Positions 41,174 to 49,499 of a stretch of DNA of 64,000 nucleotides are shown here, in pieces (position 1 is the first letter of the stretch; each line of letters opens with the position of its first letter). The position numbers and the translations under genes are program-made. The stretch is from Candidatus Omnitrophota bacterium (GTDB lineage: Bacteria; Omnitrophota; Gorgyraeia; Pluralincolimonadales; Pluralincolimonadaceae): the NCBI GenBank assembly GCA_041653595.1, contig JBAZFB010000006.1, positions 28,575 through 92,574 of the forward strand. The letters run 5' to 3'. Below the pieces are notes generated by a model. The model was not told the origin of the DNA and did not search any database. It worked only from the letters and a program-made list of their open reading frames with translations.

Positions 41174-41917
41174 TCATCGGATCGATCGGGAAACCTTTTT
41201 CCCCGCAGAAAGCCGCAAGGCATAACCGATGACTTTGATGTAGCTCCAGCCTACCGCGAAGAGGCGGAACTTTGACTTTCCCATCCCGGCCCCCCTCTGT
41301 ATCCATGATACCGGGACTTCCGCGATATTATATCCCGCAACGATGGGGAATATGCCTGTCTCCGCATTTATGGCGAAATCACCGCTCCTCCACGGCAGGC
41401 CGCGTATTATCTCCGCCTTATAAAGTTTAAAATTATTGGTGAGGTCTTTCTGCCTTATATTGAAAAGCGCCCTGACGATAAAATGGAACGAGCGGTTCAT
41501 TATCTTCTTCATGGGCGGATAATTGACCAGCTTCCCGCCTTCCATATACCGCGAGCCTATCGCCCCGTCGAACCCTTTCCGCTCCGCTGCCGCGATAAGC
41601 GACCGCACCTCCTTGATATTCTCTATAAAATCCGAATCCATCGTAAGGACATAATCGGCCTTGGGGCTGACGTTCCTGAAACCGGTCTTTAACGCGAGCC
41701 CGGCCCCGCTCGGCCGGCCTTTTTCTATCAGCCTGACTTTGCTGTCGCGGCCCATCCAGGCCCGGACGATATCTGACGTCCTGTCCGTGCTGGAGTCGCT
41801 GACCACAAGGACCTCGAGAAGCTCGTCCGGATAATTACCCAGCAGGCCTTCAAGCATCCCGCCGATATTCTCTTCTTCGTTATGGGCGATCAAGACAGCC
41901 GAGAGGTTGCCTTTCAT
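41174..41917 (-). CDS. Family 2 glycosyltransferase (polyprenyl-phosphate sugar synthase-like)
   Basis: 247 residues. LSAVLIAHNEEENIGGMLEG opens the GT-A fold. VLVVSDSSTDRTSDIV and DYVLTMDSDFIENI supply the nucleotide-binding Asp and DxD motif. The absence of long C-terminal membrane spans and the whole length match dolichol-phosphate-mannose-synthase-like enzymes, which charge a polyprenyl phosphate with a sugar. The adjacent GT87-type membrane transferase would use such a donor, supporting this reading. It overlaps that gene by 4 bp. Confidence 0.85.
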   Translation of the reverse strand: MKGNLSAVLIAHNEEENIGGMLEGLLGNYPDELLEVLVVSDSSTDRTSDIVRAWMGRDSKVRLIEKGRPSGAGLALKTGFRNVSPKADYVLTMDSDFIENIKEVRSLIAAAERKGFDGAIGSRYMEGGKLVNYPPMKKIMNRSFHFIVRALFNIRQKDLTNNFKLYKAEIIRGLPWRSGDFAINAETGIFPIVAGYNIAEVPVSWIQRGAGMGKSKFRLFAVGWSYIKVIGYALRLSAGKKVSRSIR

Positions 41918-43173
41918 CGCGGACCGGCCTTTTTAAGCAGCGGGGTCCCGATAATGGCCTTCACCATCGCCGCCCACAAGAACAGGGTGGCCCACGAAAT
42001 AAGGGAAATACTTTTGAAAACAGGCACGAACACCAGGCAGGTGGAAATAAATAAGGCCGAAGCGGCCGCAAGCAGGAATTTTTTCCCGGCCGGCGGGGTT
42101 TCCGCGCGCGCGGCATAGTTAAGGACGGCGAAATAAATGACAAACGTCCAACCCCAGGTGTAATAAATGCAATACTGGGGAAGCAAGAGCGCGAGCATTA
42201 AAAAGACCGGATAGAGCAGCCCCTGCGAGGATTCTTCCCTGTTCTTCCAGGCCGCGATGCATGACAACAGGACGATCACCGCCGAAAGGCCCCTGATAAG
42301 CAGATGGATCAATTCCGGAGAAACGAGATAACGGAAATTATTGGTCCCGCCCGGCGCCAATAGCCTTCCGACGGCCCCGGGAAGCGATTGGTTGCTTACC
42401 CTCAGGTCGAGGTAGTTCACGTAAGAGGCCGCGGCAGAGAACGGCTTGATGGCGCGGTCGAACCATTCTCCCAGCAGGTAATTATTGAACCCTATGCCGA
42501 ATACCGCGGAAGGGACCAGGAAAAAAATGACAAAAAAGCCCGCGATGAAGCTAAGGATGAACCTCCCCCTGCTTTTTAATACAAAATAAAGGATAAAGAC
42601 CAGCAAAGGGCTGTATACGGTCAGGGCGAGGCAGAAGTATACGGCCGAAAAGAACATCCTTCTTTCCTTGAACAATAAAAGGGCCGTCAGAAGGAAAAAT
42701 AGGGCGACGAGCTTGTTCTGGCTGTTGGACAATTCATATAACAGGAAAGGCAAAGCCAAGAGGAGGCTTATCTTCAGGTTCAGCAAACCCTCCTCTTTAG
42801 TGCGCGACCGGATGAGCCGGAGCAATATCAACCCGCTGAGCGCTACCGCGGCGAGCTCGGCCAGGTACCATGCGAATATGGAGGGCAACATGCCTTTGAA
42901 AGTCAAGGGTTCCGCGGCCGAGAATTCGGCCATTTCGCTTCCCAGCATAAAGGGATATTGGAGTATCGTCATCCCCGGCGCGTAACGGAAGAGCGGACGG
43001 TTTACGTCGGAAATATTATCATACGGCGACTTGCCGTGCAATACCTGGTTGACTCCATACAACCCCACCTTCAGGTCCCTGCCGCCCCTCATGGAAAGCG
43101 AGATGCCTGTGACTATGACTGCTATAGAGACGGCCGACCAGAAAAAAATATTAAAGACCCTGTATCTTTTCAT
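41914..43173 (-). CDS. GT87/GT-C-like membrane glycosyltransferase
   Basis: 419 residues, about ten membrane spans. The N-terminal periplasmic loop after the first span (LYGVNQVLHGKSPYDN and NRPLFRYAPGMTILQYP) has the spaced acidic and Tyr-Pro pattern of family 87 (DUF2029) polyprenyl-phosphate-sugar-dependent transferases. Such enzymes add sugars on the periplasmic side. It lies in a tight operon between an NDP-sugar epimerase and the polyprenyl-phosphate sugar synthase-like gene, a logical set for extracytoplasmic glycosylation of a lipid, glycan or protein. Confidence 0.8.
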   Translation of the reverse strand: MKRYRVFNIFFWSAVSIAVIVTGISLSMRGGRDLKVGLYGVNQVLHGKSPYDNISDVNRPLFRYAPGMTILQYPFMLGSEMAEFSAAEPLTFKGMLPSIFAWYLAELAAVALSGLILLRLIRSRTKEEGLLNLKISLLLALPFLLYELSNSQNKLVALFFLLTALLLFKERRMFFSAVYFCLALTVYSPLLVFILYFVLKSRGRFILSFIAGFFVIFFLVPSAVFGIGFNNYLLGEWFDRAIKPFSAAASYVNYLDLRVSNQSLPGAVGRLLAPGGTNNFRYLVSPELIHLLIRGLSAVIVLLSCIAAWKNREESSQGLLYPVFLMLALLLPQYCIYYTWGWTFVIYFAVLNYAARAETPPAGKKFLLAAASALFISTCLVFVPVFKSISLISWATLFLWAAMVKAIIGTPLLKKAGPR

Positions 43174-44234
43174 TTATTTCCGGACAATTCTTTCTGTTGT
43201 TTGAATATGTCCCCGATCAGGCCGCGGGCATCGTAGGAGATCTTCCAGCCGGGATAATGGGACTTGAATTTTGAGAGCCCGGATATCCACCATATGTGGT
43301 CCCCTATCCTGTTCCGGTCGACGTAATCGTAAGGCATCTTCCTGCCGGAGACCTCCTCGCAAAGCCCTATCGCCTCAAGGACAGAAACGCTGGTGCTCCT
43401 GCCCCCGCCCATATTATAGACCTCTCCGGAGCGGGGTTTTAGATAGAATTGGTGGAAGGCCTCGACGAGGTCGCGGGAATGGATGTTATCGCGCACCTGT
43501 TTTCCCTTATAGCCGATGATAGTATACTTCTTCCCGGAGACGCAGCATTTCACCAGGTAGGACAGGAAACCGTGAAGCTCGGCCCCGGAATGATACGGTC
43601 CTGTTATGCAGCCGCACCTGAATGCCGCGGTCTTGAGGCCGAAATACCTGCCGTATTCCTGGACGAGTATATCGGCGGCGGCCTTTGAGGCGCCGAAGAG
43701 GCTGTGGAGGCAGTTATCTATGCTGAAGGATTCGTCTATACCGCCGAAAAATTTGTGGTCCTCGGGCAGCTCGAACCTCTTCCCGAGCTCCACCAGGGGA
43801 AGCCTGTTGGGATTGTCACCGTAGACCTTGTTCGTCGAAAGGAAGATGAAGACCGCCTTTGGGGCGCGCAGCCTGAAATTTTCCAGGAGAGCCTGCGTCC
43901 CCCCGGCGTTTATATCGAAATCCGTGGAAGGTTCCCTGGCCGCCCAGTCATGCGAGGGCTGGGCCGCTGCGTGGATTATAAGGTCGAAATCGTATTTTGC
44001 GAAAAGGCCTTCGACAGCGGCCTTATCCCGTATATCGAAGTCATGATGGACATAATCCGGGGCGGTCTTGAGGAGAAGGTCTTTGTTCCATTCCACCGAA
44101 CCCGCGTCGCCGAAGAATTTCTTCCTCATGTTGTTGTCGACGCCGATGACGCCGAAACCCTTGTGAGAAAAAAATCTGACACACTCAGAACCTACGAGAC
44201 CGGCAGAACCGGTCACAAGGACTAATTTCTTCAT
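43170..44234 (-). CDS. NAD-dependent nucleotide-sugar epimerase/dehydratase (CDP-paratose epimerase-like)
   Basis: 354 residues. The N-terminal Rossmann motif LVTGSAGLVGSE (6-17) binds NAD; DFDLIIHAAAQPSHDW and LSTNKVYGDNPN (132-143) are typical of extended SDRs near the CDP-paratose 2-epimerase group. At the YxxxK position the sequence is SLFGASK: Phe180 in place of Tyr, Lys184 kept. This may be a family feature rather than loss of function. The start lies seven bases after a perfect TATAAT, suggesting a leaderless mRNA. It heads the three-gene glycosylation operon. Confidence 0.85.
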   Translation of the reverse strand: MKKLVLVTGSAGLVGSECVRFFSHKGFGVIGVDNNMRKKFFGDAGSVEWNKDLLLKTAPDYVHHDFDIRDKAAVEGLFAKYDFDLIIHAAAQPSHDWAAREPSTDFDINAGGTQALLENFRLRAPKAVFIFLSTNKVYGDNPNRLPLVELGKRFELPEDHKFFGGIDESFSIDNCLHSLFGASKAAADILVQEYGRYFGLKTAAFRCGCITGPYHSGAELHGFLSYLVKCCVSGKKYTIIGYKGKQVRDNIHSRDLVEAFHQFYLKPRSGEVYNMGGGRSTSVSVLEAIGLCEEVSGRKMPYDYVDRNRIGDHIWWISGLSKFKSHYPGWKISYDARGLIGDIFKQQKELSGNK

Positions 44235-44241
44235 GTGTCAT

Positions 44242-44247
44242 ATTATA
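44242..44247 (-). promoter_or_regulatory. -10 box of the epimerase-GT87-GT2 operon
   Basis: Perfect TATAAT on the minus strand, separated from the ATG by seven bases (ATGACAC). The expected -35 position is poor (ATAGCG). The transcript would start at or one base before the ATG. Confidence 0.5.
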
Positions 44248-44266
44248 GCAGAATTTACGAAATACG

Positions 44267-44455
44267 CTATTCTGTTATTATGATCGCCGTCACGGGGCAT
44301 TCATCCGCTGCCTGCTTGCAGGCGGCCTCGACGGCTTTAGGGACGGCGGCGACATAAACCACCGCCTTCTCTCCCTCCATTTTATAGACATCCGGACAGG
44401 TCTGCACGCACAATGTGCAGCCTATGCAGATATCCGGGTCGATTTTCACCTTCAT
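44267..44455 (-). CDS. Small single-cluster 4Fe-4S ferredoxin
   Basis: I choose the ATG at 44455 (62 aa, start MKVKIDPDIC), preceded by GGGG; an upstream ATG at 44482 would add nine charged residues. The motif C10, C13, C16 with a distant C53-Pro is that of monocluster ferredoxins; C20 and C46 remain and may form a disulfide. The protein is acidic, an electron carrier in the cytoplasm. It lies downstream of a CheY-like gene behind a promoter module shared with the korAB operon, so it is a good candidate electron acceptor of KorAB. Confidence 0.88.
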   Translation of the reverse strand: MKVKIDPDICIGCTLCVQTCPDVYKMEGEKAVVYVAAVPKAVEAACKQAADECPVTAIIITE

Positions 44456-44491
44456 CCGATCTTCCCCTTCTTCTTTAAGCATTCTATTATC

Positions 44492-44860
44492 TTATCCGAT
44501 AGCGGCTTCCACCGCGTTGATCACATCCAGGGGCTTAAACGGCTTCTTGAGGCATTTCTTGATACCGAATATGCTCAGGAGGAACGCGTATTCCTCCTTA
44601 AAGAACGACGACATCGCGATTATCGGGGTCTTTTCCAATTCCGGGAGCCGCCTTATCTCCTCGGCCAGCTGGAACCCGCTCCTCCCTGGCATCTTAAGAT
44701 CGAGTATTATGAGATCCGGTTTTGTGCGGGACGCTATTTCCACCGCGGCGACGGAATCGTTGACGGGGATTATCTCATAGCCGCTCATAGACATCGTCTC
44801 GTTCAGCTCCTCGAGAAATTCCGTGTCGTCATCGACTATCATCACTTTTTTACCGGCCAT
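44492..44860 (-). CDS. Stand-alone CheY-like response regulator
   Basis: 122 residues from the ATG at 44860 (MAGKKVMIVDDD); an upstream ATG at 44884 lies only four bases after the -10 and is less likely. The receiver has the acidic pair D10/D11, phosphoacceptor D54 (LIILDLKMPG), a conserved Ser (IIAMSSFF) and KKPFKP near the end. There is no output domain. It forms a two-gene unit with the ferredoxin. The partner kinase is not adjacent. Confidence 0.88.
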   Translation of the reverse strand: MAGKKVMIVDDDTEFLEELNETMSMSGYEIIPVNDSVAAVEIASRTKPDLIILDLKMPGRSGFQLAEEIRRLPELEKTPIIAMSSFFKEEYAFLLSIFGIKKCLKKPFKPLDVINAVEAAIG

Positions 44861-44888
44861 CTCTTTATGCCTCGTTTGATACATAGAT

Positions 44889-44950
44889 ATTATCTTATCG
44901 CGGTAAAAGTGTAAACAGGCTGTTTCCCCTTTTTATTGATATTTTTCTAC
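44889..44950 (-). promoter_or_regulatory. Promoter with conserved upstream block, copy 3 (cheY-ferredoxin)
   Basis: Minus strand: -35 TTTACA (44910-44915), 15-nt spacer, -10 GATAAT (44889-44894), and an upstream block ending GTAG at 44950. The distance from the -35 to the block end (41 nt) equals copy 2 at 49407-49469. A 13-bp palindrome AAACAGgCTGTTT (44913-44925) overlaps the -35 in this copy only. Confidence 0.65.
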
Positions 44951-44975
44951 TGAGGGCTTACGGGTCAAAACGCGG

Positions 44976-45732
44976 TTACCGCTTCCGTTTAGCGGTTTTG
45001 GCCCGCTTGCCGGGGCTTTTGCCCGGCCTTACCTTCTTCCTGTATTCCGTCGGGGTGTATCCCGCTAACTTCTTGAACTGCCTTATGAACGACTCCGTGT
45101 TTTCGTAACCCATCCTCTCGGAGATCTGGTTTACATTGTAGTCGCCCTTTTTCAGGAGCTCTTTGGCCTTGCCTATCTTCAACTCCAATTTATAGTCGCT
45201 GAAACCTTTCTTTATGTTCTCTTTGAATATCCTGCTAAGGTATTTCGGGCTAAGGCAGACCGCGCCAGCGGCCTCGTTCAAGGTTATCTTCTTGTACCAG
45301 TTCCTTTCCATGAACCGTTTGACCTTCTCTATCTTCCCCTTTAAACCTTGTTCGTTCACTCCGCCTTCGCCGCGCCTGGCCTCCAGCAGGCCTTCTACCG
45401 TCTCTTTGAGCCTTGCGATGCCTACCGGCTTTTCCATATAATCGTCCGCGCGGGCCTTCAGGGCTTCGATCGCCATCTTTTGAACTATGCCCGGTCAGGA
45501 TAATGATCTTTAGGTGCGGGTCCGTTTTTTTGATCTCAGCCAGGACGTCGAGGCCGTTCACTCCCGGCATCTTGACATCCAGGATCACCAGGCCGATCTC
45601 GTTCGCCCTGCCCAATAATTTCAGGGCCGCTTCCCCGTCAGGGACCTCGACCACATCGTATCCTTCCAGGAAGTCCCTGAGCTCGCTCCTCAGCCCTTCA
45701 TCGTCATCCACTATCAAGATCTTATCAACCAT
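44976..45732 (-). pseudogene. Frameshifted response regulator (receiver plus AraC-type output)
   Basis: A receiver domain opens at the ATG at 45732 (MVDKILIVDDDEG; phosphoacceptor D52 in VILDVKMPG). It runs well to IIILTGHSSK near 45484, then leaves the conserved frame. In the +1 frame the receiver resumes at once with MAIEALKARADDYMEKPVG. A linker and an AraC helix-turn-helix domain follow (AAGAVCLSPKYLSRIFKENI, then GYENTESFIRQFKKLAGYTP). Spacing relative to other receivers suggests loss of two bases in GATATG. No other damage is visible, so recent mutation, assembly error or +1 frameshifting are all possible. It lies 22 bp after korB. Confidence 0.85.
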
Positions 45733-45754
45733 GGGCTTCCTCTCTTTCCTTTTT

Positions 45755-46615
45755 TTACGCGTATTCTTTTAAGATGCCTGTTATGTCGATATCATCTATC
45801 TTCTCTTCGACCAAAGGCGGACGCTTATTTAATCCGCTCTTTTCCTCGTAGCTCGCCTTCTCGGCCTTATAAATTATCCCTATGGGGATCCTGTCGCCCC
45901 ATTCCGAAGCCTTTTGGAGCGCGGCAACATAATTTCCGGGATCATATGCGGGATCGTCGTTTGCTTTGTATATCCTCTTTGAATACCATTCGTAAGTGTT
46001 CTTCTTGTTGAACGAAACGCACGGCTGCAGGACCTCGACGAGAGAGAACCCCTTGTGTTCTATCCCTTCGAGAATCAGCCACGAGAGATGCTCCATATCT
46101 GCGGAATAACCCCGCGCCACAAAACCCGCGCCGAGGACTATCGCCATCTCCAGCGCGCGGATAGGCTCTGAGATGACGCCTTGCGTCTGGACTTTCGTTA
46201 CATACCCCTCATCGGTCGAGGGCGAGGCCTGGCCTTTCGTCAGCGCGTAGATCTGGTTATTATGGACTATCACGGTAATATCCGTATTGCGCCTGATGTT
46301 GTGTATGAAATGGTTGCCGCCTTCACCGTAACAGTCGCCGTCGCCTGTGGTGACGAGGACGGTCAATTCGCGGTTGGCGATCTTGACCGCGGACGCGTAT
46401 GAGAGAGACCTGCCGTGGAGCCCGTTTATGCAGTTGCATTTTATATAGTGGGGCAATTTCGCGGCCTGGCCTATCCCCGAGGCGATGACTATATCCTTGG
46501 GCTTCCGCCCCAGTTTTACGAGCGCCGCTTTCAATGCGTTGAGGATGCCGAAGTCCCCGCACCCAGGGCACCATGCTATCGGATCGTTGCTTATGAAATC
46601 TTTAACGTCTGCCAT
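45755..46615 (-). CDS. korB: 2-oxoacid:ferredoxin oxidoreductase, beta subunit
   Basis: 286 residues. The thiamine-pyrophosphate site is seen in WCPGCGDFGILNAL near the N-terminus and TTGDGDCYGEGGNHF (GDGD, about 88-102) with NNQIYALTKGQASP. The CX2C near the start is usual. KorB with KorA oxidises a 2-oxoacid (2-oxoglutarate, pyruvate or branched chain) and CoA to acyl-CoA and CO2, reducing ferredoxin. The start overlaps korA by 14 bp. No separate gamma or delta subunit is present, as KorA carries the gamma domain. Confidence 0.93.
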   Translation of the reverse strand: MADVKDFISNDPIAWCPGCGDFGILNALKAALVKLGRKPKDIVIASGIGQAAKLPHYIKCNCINGLHGRSLSYASAVKIANRELTVLVTTGDGDCYGEGGNHFIHNIRRNTDITVIVHNNQIYALTKGQASPSTDEGYVTKVQTQGVISEPIRALEMAIVLGAGFVARGYSADMEHLSWLILEGIEHKGFSLVEVLQPCVSFNKKNTYEWYSKRIYKANDDPAYDPGNYVAALQKASEWGDRIPIGIIYKAEKASYEEKSGLNKRPPLVEEKIDDIDITGILKEYA

Positions 46616-48329
46616 TGTTCACCGCCTCGGAGGCCTTTTCTTTCAGGAAGTCCGCGTTAAAAGGCCTGCCGTCATATTTTAATATGGAACCGTCGACTTC
46701 GATGCCGGTCGAGCGCCGGATGAGTTTCGCCAGTTGGGCCCCGGCATTGTTTTCAACGGTAACGGCCTTTTTTGCCCGCTTCAATAATCCGGCTATATGA
46801 TCCGAGGGGAACGGCCATACCTGGGATAGGTGTATAAAACCCAGCTTCTTCCCTTGCGTCGCTTCGCAGGCCTCCTTCATAACCCCGTAGGTCGAACCAA
46901 AACCTACCAAAACCATGTCGGCGCCGCTCAGGTTATAAGCCGTCGGCTCCTCGACCTCGCGCGAGAGAAGCGCCATCTTCTTATAGAACCGCTTATCGAC
47001 CATCGACATCCTGATCTTCCCGTCTTCGGTGATATGCCCTTCTTCGGTATGCTCGTCGCTATCGGCGTAAATTACATCCTCGATCCACGAGGGCACGGCC
47101 ATAGGCGATACGCCTGTTTCGGTGAGCTGATAACGCTTATACCCGGTGACCTTCTTCGAATCCTCTTTTGATATTATGTGGCGCTCTACCTTCGCCTTAT
47201 CCATATCGAACGGGTCAATGTCGCGGGAGGAATCGGCCAGATGCTGGTCTGTCATTATCAGGACCGGTATCTGGTACTTTTCCGCGAGATTAAATGCTTT
47301 TACCGTAAGGTAGAACGCCTCTTCGACCGTCCCGGGGGCAAATACCGCCCTCGCGAATTCGCCGTGGCCCGCATGTATAAGAAAATCCAGGTCAGCCTGT
47401 TCGGTGCGGGTCGGGAATCCTGTCGCCGGGGCCGGCCTCTGAGCATCCACCGCGACGATAGGCGTCTCGAGCATCCCGGCAAGGCTTAACCCCTCGACCA
47501 TCAGGGCGAATCCGCCGCCGGATGTGGCGCACATCGACCGAACGCCCGCAAAAGACGCCCCTATTATCATATTTATCGCGGCGATCTCATCCTCGGCCTG
47601 TTCGACGATGATATTGAAATCCTTCGCGTAGCGGCTCAGGTTCTCCATTATGCTCGTCGAGGGCGACATCGGATACGCGGAATAAAATTTGCATCCTCCC
47701 CTGATCGCGCCCAGGGTTATCGCCTCATTGCCGTTCATCAAAAGGTTTCCGGCCGCCGCGCCTTCCTTGACGGCGAAGGCGTCGGATCGGAAATATTTCG
47801 CCGAGAAATCATATCCCAGTTTCGCCGCGGCTATATTTATCTTTATGACATCCGCGGGCTTATCCGCGAATATCTCCTTTAACGCCTCCTCCACGAGACG
47901 GAAGCTGATCTTTGTGATCCCGGCCGCCACGCCGCACGCCGCGGAATTCGCGAAGAGCTCGCTTCCTCCTGCTTTTTTGGCCATATCATAAAAAGGCGCG
48001 TCGAAAAAACCCGGGCCTGTTTCCTCGGTGCCGAATTTCTGCCTGTCGGTTATCATAATGCCTTTTTCCGCCATATCCGGCTTATGTATGCTTATGCTTC
48101 CCTTATCCAGGCAGACGGTGATATCGCTTTTCCCTTTTAGCGTAAAGACGGGCCTCTCCGAGACCCGCAACTGCGAAAAATTATTCCCGCCGCGGATGCG
48201 CGACATAAAGTCCTGGTTCATGAATATATGCAGCCCGGCTTTTTTGAAGACTTTCGCCAGCGCCGTGCTTATAGCCTGCATCCCCTGGCCCGCTTCTCCG
48301 GAGATCTTTATCGTCAATTCATCCCGCAA
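46602..48329 (-). CDS. korA: 2-oxoacid:ferredoxin oxidoreductase, fused gamma-alpha subunit
   Basis: 575 residues. Residues 1-190 are the gamma domain (ISGEAGQGMQAISTALAKVF); the alpha pyrimidine-binding domain follows (GNEAITLGAIRGGCKFYSAY, then PMSPSTSIMENL, and VRSMCATSGGGFALMVEGLS). The C-terminal transketolase-like domain ends near VTVENNAGAQLAKLIRR. The substrate is not determined by these motifs. It lies between azoR and korB with short gaps, in one operon behind the module promoter 49407-49469. Confidence 0.93.
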   Translation of the reverse strand: MRDELTIKISGEAGQGMQAISTALAKVFKKAGLHIFMNQDFMSRIRGGNNFSQLRVSERPVFTLKGKSDITVCLDKGSISIHKPDMAEKGIMITDRQKFGTEETGPGFFDAPFYDMAKKAGGSELFANSAACGVAAGITKISFRLVEEALKEIFADKPADVIKINIAAAKLGYDFSAKYFRSDAFAVKEGAAAGNLLMNGNEAITLGAIRGGCKFYSAYPMSPSTSIMENLSRYAKDFNIIVEQAEDEIAAINMIIGASFAGVRSMCATSGGGFALMVEGLSLAGMLETPIVAVDAQRPAPATGFPTRTEQADLDFLIHAGHGEFARAVFAPGTVEEAFYLTVKAFNLAEKYQIPVLIMTDQHLADSSRDIDPFDMDKAKVERHIISKEDSKKVTGYKRYQLTETGVSPMAVPSWIEDVIYADSDEHTEEGHITEDGKIRMSMVDKRFYKKMALLSREVEEPTAYNLSGADMVLVGFGSTYGVMKEACEATQGKKLGFIHLSQVWPFPSDHIAGLLKRAKKAVTVENNAGAQLAKLIRRSTGIEVDGSILKYDGRPFNADFLKEKASEAVNNGRR

Positions 48330-48345
48330 TGGACCTTCTCCTTAG

Positions 48346-48969
48346 TCAGAATTTTGCGGCCGTTATCCTGGCGGCCTGCTGCGCTTCGTTTATCTTCTGT
48401 TTCTGCAGCTCGGGCCCCATATCCATAGGCTGGGCGACGACAAACGTGATATCCGTGATGCCGCATAACCCGAATATTCTACGGAGATAGGGCTCCTGGA
48501 AATCGGCGGCGCGCATCTCCTTGGAGCTGTAATCGCCTCCCCTGCTGGCGACAACAACCATCTTTTTGTTCTTCACCAGCCCCTCGGCGCCGGTCGCCGT
48601 ATAACGGAAGAGGTACTTCGGCTGGACTATGACATCGATATAATGCTTGAGCGTGTACGGGACGCTGAAATTCCACATCGGCGTGCTTATCAGGTAGCCG
48701 TCCGCCGACATAAACCTCTCGATATGCCTGACTATCTCTTCCCAGGCCTCCTTCAGGTCGCCGGTGAGGTCCTTGCCCGACAAAAGGACATATTTACCGT
48801 CTACCCTCTTTAATGTAAGCGAGGGAAGGTCCTCCTTCGAAAGGTCCAGTTCCTCCACCGTCCAGTCGGGATGGCCTGTCTTGAAGGCCTCAAGGAAGGC
48901 GCCGGATACCGCCAATGTCCTGGATTCTTCCCCTCTCGGCGTGGCTATTATGTGCAGTAATTTTTTCAT
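48346..48969 (-). CDS. azoR: FMN-dependent NADH-azoreductase-like oxidoreductase
   Basis: 207 residues with a flavodoxin-like fold. HIIATPRGEESRTLAVSGAF (FMN phosphate loop), STPMWNFSVPYTLKHYIDV (isoalloxazine contact) and MVVVASRGGDYSS are typical of AzoR. These enzymes reduce quinones and azo compounds with NAD(P)H in two-electron steps. The operon position before korAB suggests a redox-balancing or quinone-detoxification role; this is inference. Confidence 0.9.
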   Translation of the reverse strand: MKKLLHIIATPRGEESRTLAVSGAFLEAFKTGHPDWTVEELDLSKEDLPSLTLKRVDGKYVLLSGKDLTGDLKEAWEEIVRHIERFMSADGYLISTPMWNFSVPYTLKHYIDVIVQPKYLFRYTATGAEGLVKNKKMVVVASRGGDYSSKEMRAADFQEPYLRRIFGLCGITDITFVVAQPMDMGPELQKQKINEAQQAARITAAKF

Positions 48970-48986
48970 TTTGCTCCTTTCCGGTA

Positions 48987-49391
48987 TTATTTTTTTATGA
49001 CCCTGAATGAGCTGTAACTATAATCGCTTTTTTTGCCGCCCAGGAATACCTGCCTCAAACTCCATGTATAGACCCGGCCTTCACTGAATGTAGCAGCCGG
49101 GATTTTTGCGGGACTGGTGGAGATATTGTGTTTCATTATAAACCCTGTGACCGTGGTGTCGTAACCGTTATACAACCTTAACTCGTAATGGTCGGTCTCG
49201 GCAATATCGGTCGTCTCCCACCGGAAGACAAGGATATCTTTTCCCTCAAGGTTGATGTCGTTTGTCGTCGGATAAAGGAGCGTCGGAGGGACGGACCGGC
49301 CGGATCTTAAAAAAAATTTGGGCATTGCATAGGAATACGGCGAAAAGCAAGCGAGGCATAACAGCAGAGCTAAACTCGTAAATAACCTCAT
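48987..49391 (-). CDS. Secreted fibronectin-III-like single-domain protein
   Basis: 134 residues from the ATG at 49391, which gives a compact signal peptide (MRLFTSLALLLCLACFSPYS, then YA). The ATG three codons upstream at 49400 lies only six bases after the -10, so the choice is open. The mature part is beta-rich: ILVFRWETTDIAETDHYELR and GRVYTWSLRQVFLGGKKSDY resemble an FN3-type sandwich with its Trp and Tyr. Function is unknown. It is the first gene of the operon with azoR and korAB. Confidence 0.65.
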   Translation of the reverse strand: MRLFTSLALLLCLACFSPYSYAMPKFFLRSGRSVPPTLLYPTTNDINLEGKDILVFRWETTDIAETDHYELRLYNGYDTTVTGFIMKHNISTSPAKIPAATFSEGRVYTWSLRQVFLGGKKSDYSYSSFRVIKK

Positions 49392-49406
49392 GGGCCTCAT
49401 AAAATA

Positions 49407-49469
49407 ATTATAAGGGATGGCGGAGATATGTAAATTGCCGCATTCCGCTTTTTATTGACTTTTTTCTAC
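49407..49469 (-). promoter_or_regulatory. Promoter with conserved upstream block, copy 2 (FN3-azoR-korAB)
   Basis: Minus strand: -35 TTTACA (49429-49434), 16-nt spacer, perfect -10 TATAAT (49407-49412). The upstream block carries AAAAAGCGGAAT and ends GTAG at 49469. It matches copy 1 (16115-16176) in sequence and copy 3 (44889-44950) in spacing. Confidence 0.78.
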
Positions 49470-49499
49470 CTTACGGGCTGCGGCGGGAGGGAATCCTAT

